Shown: positions 1-10,631 of the stretch, piece after piece | Position numbering within the stretch: position 1 is the stretch's first letter | Layout of the letters: the number at the start of each line of letters is the position of its first letter | DNA from: Dehalococcoidia bacterium | Lineage (GTDB): Bacteria; Chloroflexota; Dehalococcoidia; GIF9; AB-539-J10 | DNA: 64,000 nucleotides | Direction: 5' to 3' | Assembly (NCBI GenBank): GCA_030615625.1 | Contig: JAUWYX010000003.1 | Location: 124,001-188,000 of the forward strand | The notes under the pieces: model-generated | The model's database searches: none | What the model was told of the DNA's origin: nothing | Seen by the model: the letters and a program-made list of their open reading frames with translations, nothing else | Made by a program: the position numbers and the translations under genes

Positions 1-564
1 AGCTGCCACTGCGGCATCGCACAGGTCGTGGTCGAACGTGTCTAAATAGGGCTTAAGACCAGGTAGAATTTCTCCTAGCTTATCCCTGAGGAAGCTCATC
101 CCTTGTTTGGTAGTTTTCCGGGGTATGGTTTTACCAAAGAGGCGGACTTTGCTAGCGAAAGGATAGACCTCAATGACTTGACCAGCTTGCTTCACCTCGC
201 GGCCAATGCTAGTTTTGAGCTCAATGCCACGGTAAATCAAGTCCTTGATAAAAGTCTTCTTGCTAGTGGGGTAACAAGGAATTCCTTGTTGCCTCAATTC
301 CTGGTCACATTGCCTATTCTTCCTTGGGAATTTTGGCTTGCAAGGACAACTTTCCTCAAGACAACATAACCCCAGTGGCAAGCTCAAGGGGGCATCGATT
401 GCTATTACTTGAGGTGAATAGAAATTTAACAGAGTGACGATATCTCTATTCTCTGTTAAGAAACCAAGGTAAACAAGTTGTGATTTACTATCCAATCCTA
501 AGCAAGCGCTAGGTTTGGCTTCTGTTGAAGTTAAATCGATGCCAAAAAAAGTGGGACACTTCAT
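1..564 (-). CDS. DUF429-like (RNase H-fold predicted nuclease) protein, partial, runs off the left edge
   Basis: Own reverse translation from the CAT at 562-564: MKCPTFFGIDLTSTEAKPSACLGLDSKSQLVYLGFL...VIAIDAPLSLPLG...; open to position 1. Missing from the ORF track because it is truncated. Confidence 0.7.
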   Translation of the reverse strand, partial: MKCPTFFGIDLTSTEAKPSACLGLDSKSQLVYLGFLTENRDIVTLLNFYSPQVIAIDAPLSLPLGLCCLEESCPCKPKFPRKNRQCDQELRQQGIPCYPTSKKTFIKDLIYRGIELKTSIGREVKQAGQVIEVYPFASKVRLFGKTIPRKTTKQGMSFLRDKLGEILPGLKPYLDTFDHDLCDAAVAA

Positions 565-1967
565 GTTGCTGGGGAAGATTTTGTGCTTGACCGTTTTAAT
601 ATCTCTCTGGCTGCCACTATACCGGAGGCTGAGGCTTGGACCAAGCCTCGGCTGACACCGGCGCCATCGCCAGCAGCAAATATATTACCGATCTCGGTCT
701 CTAAACAAGGGGTCAACTTTAACTGACTAGAGTAAAATTTAACCTCTATCCCGTAAAGTAAAGTCTGGGGGGAAGCGACGCCCGGAACTAGTTTGTCCAT
801 AGCTTGAATCATTTCCACTATACTCTTGAGATAGCGATAGGGGAGGGCAAAGCTCAAATCTCCCGGGGTTGCTGCTTTTAAGCTTGGTTCGATGGGACTA
901 TTCTGGAGGCGAGCTTGTGTGGAGCGGCGACCATCCATTAAGTCTCCCAATCTCTGCACTAATACACCACCACTAAGGACGTTAGCTAGCCTTGCCAGAT
1001 ACTTACCATAGGCGATAGGTTCATGGAAAGGCTCAGTGAAGGTGGTGCTTACTAAGATGGCAAAGTTAGTATTTTTTGTCCTGGGTTGGGTGTAACCAAT
1101 GCCGTTGACCGTAATCACAGGGTCGGAGCCACCTGTGGACTCCATAATCACCTCGCCTCCAGGACACATGCAAAATGTTCTAACCCGGTCATTGAAACTT
1201 TTGGAATAAAATTCGAGTTTTGATTCATACAATGTCGAAGTTAGCTTCTCCATGGTTGGCATTGGTACTTCGATTCGGCAACCCACGTCTACAGGGTTAG
1301 ATTTAAGGCCTAGTTTAAGCCTCTTGGCTTCATTGCATAGCCATTCTGCCCCTTCCCTCCCTGGGGCTAAGATTAAGTAGTGACAGCTTAACCTTTCACC
1401 ATTGCTAGTTTCAACAACTTTGACCGCACTATCGTCAGCTATAATATTCTTAATTGTTGTTCCCAACCTTATGTCTAACTTAGATGACAGATAATTCTGC
1501 ATAGCCTTCAATGTTTCGTGACAAAACTCTGTTCCCAAGTGACGCAATTTAACAGGTATTAGTGTGAGTCCGACTAAGGCAGCCTCCCGCTCTAGTTCAG
1601 TTATATTTCCTCCTATTCCATAAACCTTGGGAGGGGCGCCAAATTTGAGATAAATAGAATCAACATAATCTATAAGTGCTTGGGCTTGATCAAATCCGAT
1701 CAATTCTTTGAGTTGGCCGCCTACCTGAGTGGACAGAGTTAGTTTGCCATCGCTGAAGGCTCCAGCACCTCCGAAACCACTTACTAGATGGCATGGGGAG
1801 CAGAGGACGCAGCACCCACTTGTGTTTTGAACGGGACAAACACGGGTATCAATTTCTCCTCCCTTGTCCAGAAGCAAAACGTCGAGGCCAGCGTTACACA
1901 GTTCCAAGCTGGCGAATATACCTGCGGGACCAGCACCAACTATGGCGACATCATAACTTTTGGCCAT
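561..1967 (-). CDS. FAD-dependent oxidoreductase
   Basis: N-terminal dinucleotide-binding motif VAIVGAGPAGIFASLEL and C-terminal IFAAGDGAGVSRGLVQA. Confidence 0.88.
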   Translation of the reverse strand: MAKSYDVAIVGAGPAGIFASLELCNAGLDVLLLDKGGEIDTRVCPVQNTSGCCVLCSPCHLVSGFGGAGAFSDGKLTLSTQVGGQLKELIGFDQAQALIDYVDSIYLKFGAPPKVYGIGGNITELEREAALVGLTLIPVKLRHLGTEFCHETLKAMQNYLSSKLDIRLGTTIKNIIADDSAVKVVETSNGERLSCHYLILAPGREGAEWLCNEAKRLKLGLKSNPVDVGCRIEVPMPTMEKLTSTLYESKLEFYSKSFNDRVRTFCMCPGGEVIMESTGGSDPVITVNGIGYTQPRTKNTNFAILVSTTFTEPFHEPIAYGKYLARLANVLSGGVLVQRLGDLMDGRRSTQARLQNSPIEPSLKAATPGDLSFALPYRYLKSIVEMIQAMDKLVPGVASPQTLLYGIEVKFYSSQLKLTPCLETEIGNIFAAGDGAGVSRGLVQASASGIVAAREILKRSSTKSSPAT

Positions 1968-1984
1968 TGAGATTTATTCTAGGG

Positions 1985-2956
1985 TTATTGACGTAACCAA
2001 TCGGTTAAAAGGTTTCCAGATTTAAGGATTTCATCGGCTGCGGAGTGTGGGTCGAGCTCTCCTTTTTCCACCCTCTCAATATAGCTACTCAGTTGCCCAT
2101 CTTGCTCAATTAACACGAGCAACTTATGAGTGAGTTTTCGTTCTAGAGTTTTTATAAAGTCCTGTTTTCGTTGTAGTTGGCGACGTTGTGAAAGTCGACC
2201 ATCTTCACAGAGGGCTTGGTGGTGTAATTGAATTTGTTTGTAAAGTTCCTCAATGCCAACGTCGTTAACTGCTTCTGTGGCTACCACAGGTATATTCCAC
2301 CAACTTGGCTCACGAAGCTGCAGCATAGCTTGTATATCACGGACAAAGTTGTCGGCACCAGGATGGTCAGACTTATTAACTACAAATATGTCAGCGATCT
2401 CAAACAGTCCTGCTTTCATCGTCTGGATAGCATCCCCAGATTCAGGACATAATATGACAAGCACAGTATCGGTCTTCTCCATAATATCTATCTCGCTTTG
2501 TCCTACTCCTACCGTCTCTACCAGGATAATATCTTTACCAGCGGCGTCAAGCAACTTGATTACAGAGCTGGTAGTTTGTGGTAGCCCGCCCATACTGCCA
2601 CGAGTCGCCATACTGCGAATGAAAACCCCATCGTCAAGGTAATGTTGCTGCATTCTTATCCGGTCACCTAATACTGCTCCTCCCGTGAATGGGCTTGAGG
2701 GATCTACGGCAATTATCCCGACTTTTAAGCCTTGTTTCCGCATCAACGCTGTCAGCTTGTCCGCCAGGGTGCTCTTTCCGACTCCCGGGGGGCCGGTTAC
2801 CCCTATGCAGTGTGCCTTCCCTAGGTGTGGAGCGATGAGCTTCATTATTTCGGGCACTTGGCTGCTTTCGTTTTCCACCAGGCTGATGACGCGTGATAGG
2901 GAGACGTTTTCTCCCTTAAGTATCCGTTCCACTAGCCTCATAATTTTAGAAGTCAT
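1985..2956 (-). CDS. meaB: Methylmalonyl-CoA mutase-associated GTPase MeaB/ArgK family
   Basis: GVTGPPGVGKSTLADKL P-loop, VDPSSPFTGGAVLGDRIRM, VETVGVGQSE. Confidence 0.92.
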   Translation of the reverse strand: MTSKIMRLVERILKGENVSLSRVISLVENESSQVPEIMKLIAPHLGKAHCIGVTGPPGVGKSTLADKLTALMRKQGLKVGIIAVDPSSPFTGGAVLGDRIRMQQHYLDDGVFIRSMATRGSMGGLPQTTSSVIKLLDAAGKDIILVETVGVGQSEIDIMEKTDTVLVILCPESGDAIQTMKAGLFEIADIFVVNKSDHPGADNFVRDIQAMLQLREPSWWNIPVVATEAVNDVGIEELYKQIQLHHQALCEDGRLSQRRQLQRKQDFIKTLERKLTHKLLVLIEQDGQLSSYIERVEKGELDPHSAADEILKSGNLLTDWLRQ

Positions 2957-3109
2957 CCATTATAGGGTGAGGTTATTTTATAGCTTTCTAAATTACCGGT
3001 CAAATAAGTTTACTGAGATGGCAAGAAGGGCCCAAGCTCAATTCAATTACGAGCTAAGAATGTCTGTAGACAGACACTAACAAAAATGTTTGGCGCTTTG
3101 TGTCTTTCT

Positions 3110-3748
3110 TTACACTGGTTTGCCCAGAGGCATTATATATAGGGGCTTAATTTGTTCCTCTACCTCGAGGACTTTCCTTACCTCTTCATCATGAAAGGCG
3201 CCGACTTCCACCGTGGCTAACCCCAAAGCCACAGCTTGAAGATGGATGTTTTCACCTACATGTCCCACCTCTATGTGAACATATCTTTCTCCACGTCTGC
3301 CATATCTATAGGAAGTCCTGTGATAAAGAGCACAGATGACAATATCCACTGGGGCGTCGATAATAAATTCTTGATCCAGAGTTGCTCTGGCTAAATCTGG
3401 TCTTAAATCGGCCGGTTTGTGTAAGCTCAAGGAATGGGAATCTGCTTCATAGTGGTAAATGCCAGCCTGTAATTCTTCGGGAACTTGCTTTGCCTCGCTG
3501 TCAATGACACCTTGTTTGCCAACGAACACAAAAATCTCCAGGGGATAGGTAGCTCCGGCACTGGGCGCTGCCCTGAACTCTCTAGTTCCGGTGATGCCCT
3601 GGGCCGACCAAAGTATTTGACTCAATTGAGACAAGTCTAGTGGCTCCCTACGGTATCTACGAACCGCTCTGCGCCTTAGTATCGTTTCCTCTAATGAAAC
3701 CTTGCCTTTCAACTGAGGAGAGGGAAGCTTAATTATGGTTTGCCTCAT
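3110..3748 (-). CDS. SagB/ThcOx-type nitroreductase-family protein
   Basis: ETILRRRAVRRYRREPLDLSQLSQILWSAQGITG...RAAPSAGATYPLEIFV. Confidence 0.88.
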   Translation of the reverse strand: MRQTIIKLPSPQLKGKVSLEETILRRRAVRRYRREPLDLSQLSQILWSAQGITGTREFRAAPSAGATYPLEIFVFVGKQGVIDSEAKQVPEELQAGIYHYEADSHSLSLHKPADLRPDLARATLDQEFIIDAPVDIVICALYHRTSYRYGRRGERYVHIEVGHVGENIHLQAVALGLATVEVGAFHDEEVRKVLEVEEQIKPLYIMPLGKPV

Positions 3749-3786
3749 GCCAGATTCTTCGCTACCTCCAGAATGTCAAATAACAT

Positions 3787-5244
3787 TTAGCCCTTGATAA
3801 CGCCCATAGGTATAGCCATAGCCACTTTTCTAGAAATACCAGCCTGGTGAACCACATCTATAACTTCAGTGATATCTTTGTAAGCTTGAGATGCCTCCTC
3901 AGCTAGCGAAGGAATGCTTCCAGCCTTGACGGTAATACCTCTGTTCTTTAATTCTCGAACTACATCTCTACCCTGCATACTCCGCCTGGCAGCACCGCGA
4001 CTTAACACTCTCCCGGCACCATGACAAGTGGAGCCAAAGCTCTCAGACATGGCCTTTTGAGTGCCCACAGCAACAAAAGAACAACGTCCCATGTCTCCGG
4101 GCACGAGCACAGGTTGCCCTACCTCCTTGTAGCGTCTGGGAGTATCCTTATGGCCTGCCGGAAAAGCTCTGGTAGCTCCTTTGCGGTGAACGCAAACCTT
4201 AAGCTTGTGACCATCTATTGTATGCTCTTCTATTTTGGCTATGTTATGGGCGACATCATAAACCTGCCTCATGCCAAGTTTCTCAGGACTTTTACCGAAA
4301 ATTTTAGAAAAACTTTCTCTAACCCAGTGGGCAATGCACTGCCGGTTAACCCAAGCATAGTTAGCAGCACATGCCATAGCACCTAAATAGTCTTGGCCTT
4401 CCGATGATGCTATGGGAGCGCAGGCGAGCTGCCGGTCGGGGAGCTTTATCCCATACTTCGATACCGCCCCCTCCATGACACGCAGATGGTCAGTACATAC
4501 TTGGTGACCGAAGCCGCGAGAGCCTGTGTGAATTAAGACTAATATCTGACCTATCTCAGTGATGCCCATAATGCTAGCTATGTGGGAGTCGAATATCTCC
4601 TTCACCACTTGAATCTCAAGAAAATGATTTCCTGAGCCTAATGTGCCTGCCTGAGGCATACCTCTCTTTGCCGCTTTATCGCTTATCTTACTGGGATCGG
4701 CACCACCGAGACATCCACCTTCTTCAGTAACATCCAAATCTTCCTCGGAACCCAGGCCACGCTTCACTGCCCAACGAGCTCCCTCAACCATCAATTGGTT
4801 CATCTCTTTTTGACTTACCTTTATCTTCCCTTCAGAGCCAAGGCCTGATGGCACATTAAGGAATAATTCATTAATGAGCTCATTAATTCTGGGCCGCACT
4901 TCAGCTTCGCTGAGACTGGTACGCAATAACCTTACACCGCAATTAATATCATAACCCACTCCGCCGGGAGAAATTACACCATCCTTAATATCCATTGCCG
5001 CCACTCCGCCTATAGGAAAGCCATAGCCCCAGTGGATATCTGGCATGGCAAAGGAGTAACCTACTATGCCGGGGAGAAAGGCGACATTGGCGACTTGCTC
5101 TGGCGTTTGTTCCTCACGCATGGATTCCAACATTTCCTTGCTGGCATAGATTAGACCGGGAACCCTCATGCCAGTTTTATAATTCTCGGGAATCTTCCAG
5201 CGATAATCGTCTATCTTAATAAGCTGTCCTTGCCATCGTGCCAT
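3787..5244 (-). CDS. rtcB: RNA ligase RtcB
   Basis: GGVGYDINCGVRLLRT, GTLGSGNHFLEIQ, HTGSRGFGHQV, CHGAGR motifs. Confidence 0.95.
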   Translation of the reverse strand: MARWQGQLIKIDDYRWKIPENYKTGMRVPGLIYASKEMLESMREEQTPEQVANVAFLPGIVGYSFAMPDIHWGYGFPIGGVAAMDIKDGVISPGGVGYDINCGVRLLRTSLSEAEVRPRINELINELFLNVPSGLGSEGKIKVSQKEMNQLMVEGARWAVKRGLGSEEDLDVTEEGGCLGGADPSKISDKAAKRGMPQAGTLGSGNHFLEIQVVKEIFDSHIASIMGITEIGQILVLIHTGSRGFGHQVCTDHLRVMEGAVSKYGIKLPDRQLACAPIASSEGQDYLGAMACAANYAWVNRQCIAHWVRESFSKIFGKSPEKLGMRQVYDVAHNIAKIEEHTIDGHKLKVCVHRKGATRAFPAGHKDTPRRYKEVGQPVLVPGDMGRCSFVAVGTQKAMSESFGSTCHGAGRVLSRGAARRSMQGRDVVRELKNRGITVKAGSIPSLAEEASQAYKDITEVIDVVHQAGISRKVAMAIPMGVIKG

Positions 5245-5255
5245 GTACTTAGCTC

Positions 5256-5690
5256 CTAAATATCGAAAATTATCTGTGCTTTATACCCACCACCATTTTT
5301 GTCTAACCTTAACATATGATATGTGGCTGCTTTTACCCCTATCTTTATCTTATGTTTCATTGGGTCAAAAGTTTCCCCATAACAGGCAGCCTTAAGTTGA
5401 TTGTGAGTCAAGCTTTCAATATCGAACCGGTTAAACAAAATGTGTTTGACATCAAAGAGGTAAATAAGCTCGTTAAGCCATTCAACGAGCAAGCTATCTC
5501 TGTTCTCGCTGCTTACTTCCAAATTGAGGTGCAATTTCTCTTCAACGCTTTCAGGCTCAGTAATCAGACTGAACAGAGCCAGAGCGGCGTTGGAAAAGAG
5601 CTCCTCGACATCTACCCCATAGGCGATGATGCCCACGTCAGCACTATGGTCAATAATTTCAAAAGCCCTTTCCATTCCTCTAATGTCCAT
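5256..5690 (-). CDS. Archease
   Basis: FEIIDHSADVGIIAYG... with a C-terminal IKIGVKAATYHMLRL region; directly upstream of rtcB. Confidence 0.92.
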   Translation of the reverse strand: MDIRGMERAFEIIDHSADVGIIAYGVDVEELFSNAALALFSLITEPESVEEKLHLNLEVSSENRDSLLVEWLNELIYLFDVKHILFNRFDIESLTHNQLKAACYGETFDPMKHKIKIGVKAATYHMLRLDKNGGGYKAQIIFDI

Positions 5691-5992
5691 TATACAGAAA
5701 TAGCAACGACATCTCCATTTATGCTTGCTCCTTTTGCACTTCGCTCAAGCTGTTGTTACAATCAATGCTGAAGACAGTAAAGGGGACATCTTCCCCGTGA
5801 GTTGACCAATTTGGCAAATTATCAATTACCTTGTATGATTAAGGTGGCAATGGGCAAATGTCTGTGTCAAACTTGACTTCTCAGTGTGGAAAGTTATATG
5901 GTTCTAACGATGCAAGGAGTAAATACTAGAGGCAAAGTGAATCTACAGTAGCAGCCCATTATAAGGAATTTATCCGTAAGAGGTAGATAGTA

Positions 5993-7111
5993 ATGCCCTC
6001 CCAGCAGTATATGGAATGTGCTCTATCTTTGGCTAGGTTGGCTATGGGATATACCAGTCCTAACCCAGCAGTGGGGGCGGCAGTTATTAAAGATGGAGTT
6101 GCTGTAGGCATGGGATATACTCAGCCTGCTGGCTCAGAGCATGCTGAGGTGATGGCACTTCGTCAGGCTGGTGATAAGGCGCAGGGTGCTGCCATGTATG
6201 TTACCCTGGAGCCTTGCTCTCATTATGGGCGGACTCCACCTTGCACTCAAGCTATAATCGATGCCGGCATTTCAGAGGTCCATATAGCCCTGCTTGACCC
6301 CAACCCCGTGGTTTCAAAGTGTGGGGTAGGCAGGCTAAATGAAAGAGGCATCAAGACCCATATAGGTATATGTCAACAAGAAGCTTCCGAAATAAACGAG
6401 GCTTATATTAAGCACATTACTACGGGTTTACCATTCGTCGTGGCCAAATTCGCCATGAGCCTTGACGGCAAGATTGCTACTAAAACCGGTGATTCTAAGT
6501 GGATAACCAAGGAAGAGGCAAGAAAGTATGCACATACCCTACGCTATACTGTCGACGCCATAATGGTAGGGGTAAACACCATTGTTGCTGATAATCCTCG
6601 CCTCACCGCTAAGGGTTGTGGTGGTAGAGGTGGCATAGGAAAAATGCAGCCTCTACGCCTGGTTGTTGATAGTAAAGGAAAAGTACCATTGAGCGCTCAT
6701 ATTTTTGAGCCACCAGGCGAGGTTTTACTCGCTGTAGCAGCACCTTTTGACTCTGTAAAGAAGGAAAAATTTGTAGAGGCGGGTGCCGAGGTACTGGAAT
6801 TACCAACCAGGGAAGGCTCGGTAGATATCGTGGAGTTATTGAAGTTGTTGGGGAGGCGAGAGATTGTCACTGTCCTAGTGGAGGGAGGTGGTAAGCTTCT
6901 TGGTTCACTTTTTGACCACCACTTAGTGGATAAGGTATTGGCTTTCATTTCACCAATCATCATTGGCGGCTGTGAGGCTGTAAGTGTGGGGGGGAATGGC
7001 GTTGATAATATAGCTAAGGCTCTGCGCCTTAGTCGAGTTGACATCAAGAGTTTCGGCGATGATATATTAGTTAGTGGATACGTGGAGAAACGATTACCGC
7101 AAGAGGCGTAG
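5993..7111 (+). CDS. ribD: Bifunctional riboflavin deaminase/reductase RibD
   Basis: Deaminase motif GSEHAEVMAL...TLEPCSHYGRTPPC; reductase FAMSLDGKIATKTGDSKWIT. Confidence 0.96.
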   Translation: MPSQQYMECALSLARLAMGYTSPNPAVGAAVIKDGVAVGMGYTQPAGSEHAEVMALRQAGDKAQGAAMYVTLEPCSHYGRTPPCTQAIIDAGISEVHIALLDPNPVVSKCGVGRLNERGIKTHIGICQQEASEINEAYIKHITTGLPFVVAKFAMSLDGKIATKTGDSKWITKEEARKYAHTLRYTVDAIMVGVNTIVADNPRLTAKGCGGRGGIGKMQPLRLVVDSKGKVPLSAHIFEPPGEVLLAVAAPFDSVKKEKFVEAGAEVLELPTREGSVDIVELLKLLGRREIVTVLVEGGGKLLGSLFDHHLVDKVLAFISPIIIGGCEAVSVGGNGVDNIAKALRLSRVDIKSFGDDILVSGYVEKRLPQEA

Positions 7112-7119
7112 GTTTTTAG

Positions 7120-7770
7120 GTGTATAGTATGTTCACAGGGGTAGTTGAGGAGATTGGCATAGTTAAGGAAACAAGCCGAGACCGCTTAGCCTTCGAAGCC
7201 CATAATGTGCTTGAAGGAACGAAAGTGGGCGACAGCATAGCTGCTAATGGTGTTTGCTTAACTGTTGTCTCCTTGGAAAATCGCGGCTTCAGTGTTAATG
7301 TTATGCCTGAGACGTTACGTTGCACTAATCTCGGTAGTCTTCATTATAATGACCAAGTAAATTTAGAAAGGGCGCTAGTCTTTGGGGGACGCCTGGGTGG
7401 CCATTTGGTATTGGGTCATGTCGATGATACGGGAGAAGTAATGGATGTAACTAGCGAAGAAACCGCGCATATTATGAGGATTTCAGCACCAGCTAAACTA
7501 ATGCCTTACATTGTAGATAAAGGCTTTATCGCTGTTGATGGTGTTAGTCTCACCGTTGTGGACCTTGATGATTTTTCTTTTGTTGTGTCTCTAGTGGCTT
7601 ACACTATGGAACATACTACGTTAGGAAGGAAGAGACCTGGAGACGTAGTCAATTTAGAAGCAGACATCATAGCTAAATATGTAGAAAATCTTAAGGAGCG
7701 AAAAAGACAAAGTTTAAACTTCGAGTTCCTTAAGGAATATGGATTTGTAGGGGGAACAGATGCTGGCTAA
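7120..7770 (+). CDS. ribE: Riboflavin synthase alpha chain
   Basis: MFTGVVEEIG; duplicated lumazine-binding repeats; GDSIAANGVCLTVV. Confidence 0.96.
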   Translation: MYSMFTGVVEEIGIVKETSRDRLAFEAHNVLEGTKVGDSIAANGVCLTVVSLENRGFSVNVMPETLRCTNLGSLHYNDQVNLERALVFGGRLGGHLVLGHVDDTGEVMDVTSEETAHIMRISAPAKLMPYIVDKGFIAVDGVSLTVVDLDDFSFVVSLVAYTMEHTTLGRKRPGDVVNLEADIIAKYVENLKERKRQSLNFEFLKEYGFVGGTDAG

Positions 7771-8968
7771 CATTTCGGAGGCAATTGAAGATATAAGGGC
7801 AGGCAAGTTTATCATCATCGTTGATGACGAGTCACGCGAAAATGAAGGGGATCTGGCTATGGCTGCCGAGAAGGGTACTCCTGAGGTGATAAATTTTATG
7901 GCTAAGCATGGTCGGGGGTTGATTTGTCTTCCTATTATTGGTCAAAGACTTGACGAATTAGGGATACCACTGATGGTTACCAATAACACCTCACGCTACT
8001 CCACTGCCTTCACAGTTTCTATTGAGGCAAAGAATAAAGTTACCACCGGCATCTCCGCCTTTGATCGAGCCCAGACCATAAAAACGGCGCTTGATCCTAA
8101 TACCAAGGCGGGTGACCTGGCTCAGCCAGGGCATATATTCCCTATTCGAGCCAGAGAAGGTGGGGTGTTAGTACGTGCAGGACACACCGAAGCTATCGTT
8201 GATCTGGCTAAACTAGCTGGACTTTATCCTGCTGGAGTCATATGTGAGATTATGGATGAAGATGGCACAATGGCCCGTCTGCCTCAGCTTGAGGAAATGG
8301 CTTCTAAGTTTGCCTTAAAGATTGTAACTATCACTGATTTGATTGCCTACCGTATTCGTCATGAAAAACTGGTGCAAAGAGTAACTGAAGCTAAGCTGCC
8401 CACTACGTATGGCGAATTTACAGCCGTAGCTTATAAAAGTGTTGTTGATGCTGCTGAACATGTTGCTATAGTTAAAGGTAATATATCAAATGATGAGCCA
8501 GTGCTGGTCCGCGTTCACAGTGAATGCCTGACTGGGGACGTATTTGGTAGTTTGAGATGCGATTGTGGGCCCCAGATTGAGATGGCTTTACAAAGTATAG
8601 CCAAAGAAGATCGAGGTGTTTTTCTTTATATGAGACAGGAAGGGAGGGGAATCGGGTTTCACAACAAGCTTTGCGCCTATGCTCTTCAGGATCAAGGGAT
8701 GGATACTGTGGAGGCTAATATAGCTTTAGGTTTTGCTCCTGATTTGAGAGATTATGGAGTAGGTGCCCAGATTCTGGCTGACTTAGGTTTACATAATATT
8801 CGATTGCTCACTAATAACCCCAAGAAGGTGATTGGACTGGAAAGCTATGGAATTAAGATAGTCGAGACTGTTCCCCTAATAGCCCCGTCTACCCCTTATA
8901 ACATCCGCTATTTAGAAACCAAGCAAAAGAAGTTAGGACATATTCTAGGTATACAGGAGGGTAAGTAA
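7760..8968 (+). CDS. ribBA: Bifunctional DHBP synthase / GTP cyclohydrolase II
   Basis: [49 protein letters not shown]. Confidence 0.96.
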   Translation: MLANISEAIEDIRAGKFIIIVDDESRENEGDLAMAAEKGTPEVINFMAKHGRGLICLPIIGQRLDELGIPLMVTNNTSRYSTAFTVSIEAKNKVTTGISAFDRAQTIKTALDPNTKAGDLAQPGHIFPIRAREGGVLVRAGHTEAIVDLAKLAGLYPAGVICEIMDEDGTMARLPQLEEMASKFALKIVTITDLIAYRIRHEKLVQRVTEAKLPTTYGEFTAVAYKSVVDAAEHVAIVKGNISNDEPVLVRVHSECLTGDVFGSLRCDCGPQIEMALQSIAKEDRGVFLYMRQEGRGIGFHNKLCAYALQDQGMDTVEANIALGFAPDLRDYGVGAQILADLGLHNIRLLTNNPKKVIGLESYGIKIVETVPLIAPSTPYNIRYLETKQKKLGHILGIQEGK

Positions 8969-9435
8969 TGGCTAAGCATTATGAAGGTATCCTGATAGGA
9001 AAAGGTCTTAAGTTTGCCGTGGTTGTTTCTCGCTTTAATGAGTTCATAACCACGAAGCTGCTTGATGGAGCAAGAGACGCTTTGTTGCGCCACGGTGCCA
9101 ATGAAGATGACATCGATATTGTCTGGACTCCAGGTTGTCTAGAGATCCCGCTTATAAGCAAAAAATTGGCACAGAGTGATAAGTACGATGCCATATTATG
9201 CCTTGGCGCGGTGATTCGTGGCGGCACTCCCCATTCTGAATATGTTGCTTCTGAGGTAAACAGGGGAATTGGCAGGGTGAGCCTGGATACTGGCCTACCA
9301 GTAATACAAGGCATAATCACAGCTGATACTTTGGAACAGGCTATTCAGAGAGCGGGGGCCAAAGAGGGTAATAAAGGCTTTACTGCTGCAGTAAGCGCTA
9401 TTGAAATGGCAAATCTGCTTAAGGCTATTCAGTGA
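8968..9435 (+). CDS. ribH: 6,7-dimethyl-8-ribityllumazine synthase
   Basis: [40 protein letters not shown]. Confidence 0.96.
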   Translation: MAKHYEGILIGKGLKFAVVVSRFNEFITTKLLDGARDALLRHGANEDDIDIVWTPGCLEIPLISKKLAQSDKYDAILCLGAVIRGGTPHSEYVASEVNRGIGRVSLDTGLPVIQGIITADTLEQAIQRAGAKEGNKGFTAAVSAIEMANLLKAIQ

Positions 9436-9685
9436 CTTTATAAACCTTGTCACCTCGCCTTACTCTATCAGGAACTTTTATGCCCACGAGGTCGCCGGGC
9501 TTGCCCTCGGTGATGTTAACGCGATCGATCTGCATAGATTCTACAGCCAGTTCCATATCTGTGGTACTGCCCTGTATATGGATTTTATCACCTATTTTCA
9601 ATGCGCCGCTTAGTTCTATGCCAGCTACCACAGGCTGAGCAAAAAAATCCGTTACCTTGCCAATTTCCACTTCGCCCATCTCCAA
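9425..9685 (-). CDS. EF-Tu domain-2-like small protein
   Basis: 86 aa beta-barrel-like sequence: [32 protein letters not shown]. Confidence 0.7.
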   Translation of the reverse strand: MEMGEVEIGKVTDFFAQPVVAGIELSGALKIGDKIHIQGSTTDMELAVESMQIDRVNITEGKPGDLVGIKVPDRVRRGDKVYKVTE

Positions 9686-9754
9686 ATACCTCCTTTTAGA
9701 TAGATATCATACACCTTTGCCAATTAGAAATCAACATGGAGAACCAATTATATC

Positions 9755-9783
9755 TTGACAAGTCGCGCTGCTATACTTATGAT
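9755..9783 (+). promoter_or_regulatory. Putative sigma70-type promoter (TTGACA-17-TATGAT)
   Basis: TTGACA at 9755-9760, 17-nt spacer, TATGAT at 9778-9783, upstream of ORF 9820. Confidence 0.65.
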
Positions 9784-9819
9784 AGTAAATCAAATAAACC
9801 TGATTGGAGGTAGTAAACC

Positions 9820-10140
9820 ATGACTGAGAGAAAAGCAGGGCAACCATATAGTGCGGAGGAGCTACTTTCTTTCGACCGCATTAAGAGGGCTATGACAAGC
9901 AGGGTTTTGGATAGGATAGAAGACTTGTGGCAGGGGAAACAGCCCATAAGTGTTGAGCAGATGAATGAAGTGATCGAGGATGAATGGCGGAGAGTAAAGG
10001 AGGCGGTGAGGTCATCACCAGCAGCACGGGAAGCTTTCCGTAAGTATTTGGAACGCACAGTCGCTGAACAAATAGACAAGTTGATGAAAGAGGATAAAGC
10101 TGAGCTAGAATCATTAGGCGTTGTAGAGAAGAGTCTATAA
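9820..10140 (+). CDS. Hypothetical protein, alpha-helical/charged
   Basis: 106 aa ORF with upstream promoter and RBS; no family recognised. Confidence 0.6.
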   Translation: MTERKAGQPYSAEELLSFDRIKRAMTSRVLDRIEDLWQGKQPISVEQMNEVIEDEWRRVKEAVRSSPAAREAFRKYLERTVAEQIDKLMKEDKAELESLGVVEKSL

Positions 10141-10141
10141 A

Positions 10142-10381
10142 TTGGTTTCACAAGATAGAGCTGAGCCAGGCAAACAGGTCAAGCAAGACCGGGACATAGG
10201 GCAGTTAATTAAGCGCCTCGATATGTTAGATGAGAGGCTGGATAATATGGATTCTATAGTAACATCACTTATAGAAAGGGTGATGGGAAGACCTCTTGTT
10301 ATGGAAGTAACCTGCCCTAATTGTGGTCAAACTATACAGGTCAATATCACCAGTGGTGTAAGGCTGCGAGGTAAAGAATAG
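10142..10381 (+). CDS. Hypothetical small protein with possible zinc-ribbon half-site
   Basis: 79 aa, CPNCGQTIQV; immediately follows the previous ORF. Confidence 0.5.
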   Translation: MVSQDRAEPGKQVKQDRDIGQLIKRLDMLDERLDNMDSIVTSLIERVMGRPLVMEVTCPNCGQTIQVNITSGVRLRGKE

Positions 10382-10470
10382 CCACGGCAGGCATTGTATT
10401 TTTGTCAATGTTTAATCTCTAAGCCACTTAATGATGACTAATCTTCCATTTCTGCCATATTATCAAAGGT

Positions 10471-10499
10471 TTGTCCTGTTTAGCTATGTTTGCTACAAT
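10471..10499 (+). promoter_or_regulatory. Putative tRNA-Val promoter (TTGTCC-17-TACAAT)
   Basis: -35-like TTGTCC and -10 TACAAT with 17-nt spacing, 8 nt before the tRNA. Confidence 0.5.
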
Positions 10500-10507
10500 T
10501 ATCAGAT

Positions 10508-10580
10508 GGGCGGTTAGCTCAGTGGTTAGAGCGCTGCGTTGACATCGCAGAGGTCACTGGTTCAAGTCCAGTACCGCCCA
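10508..10580 (+). tRNA. tRNA-Val (GAC)
   Basis: Acceptor GGGCGGT/ACCGCCC; anticodon arm CTGCG-TTGACAT-CGCAG; T arm CTGG-TTCAAGT-CCAG; poly-T follows. Confidence 0.93.
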
Positions 10581-10631
10581 TTTTTTGATGAAATTATGTT
10601 TGCTTTCTAGATTTATAATGGAAAGTTTGAG

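Noticed and set aside
103-369. 88 aa plus-strand ORF at the left edge
   Set aside because: Lies antisense to the better supported DUF429-like reading frame.
5700-5992. FMN riboswitch before ribD
   Set aside because: Searched by eye for the conserved RFN segments and could not find them.
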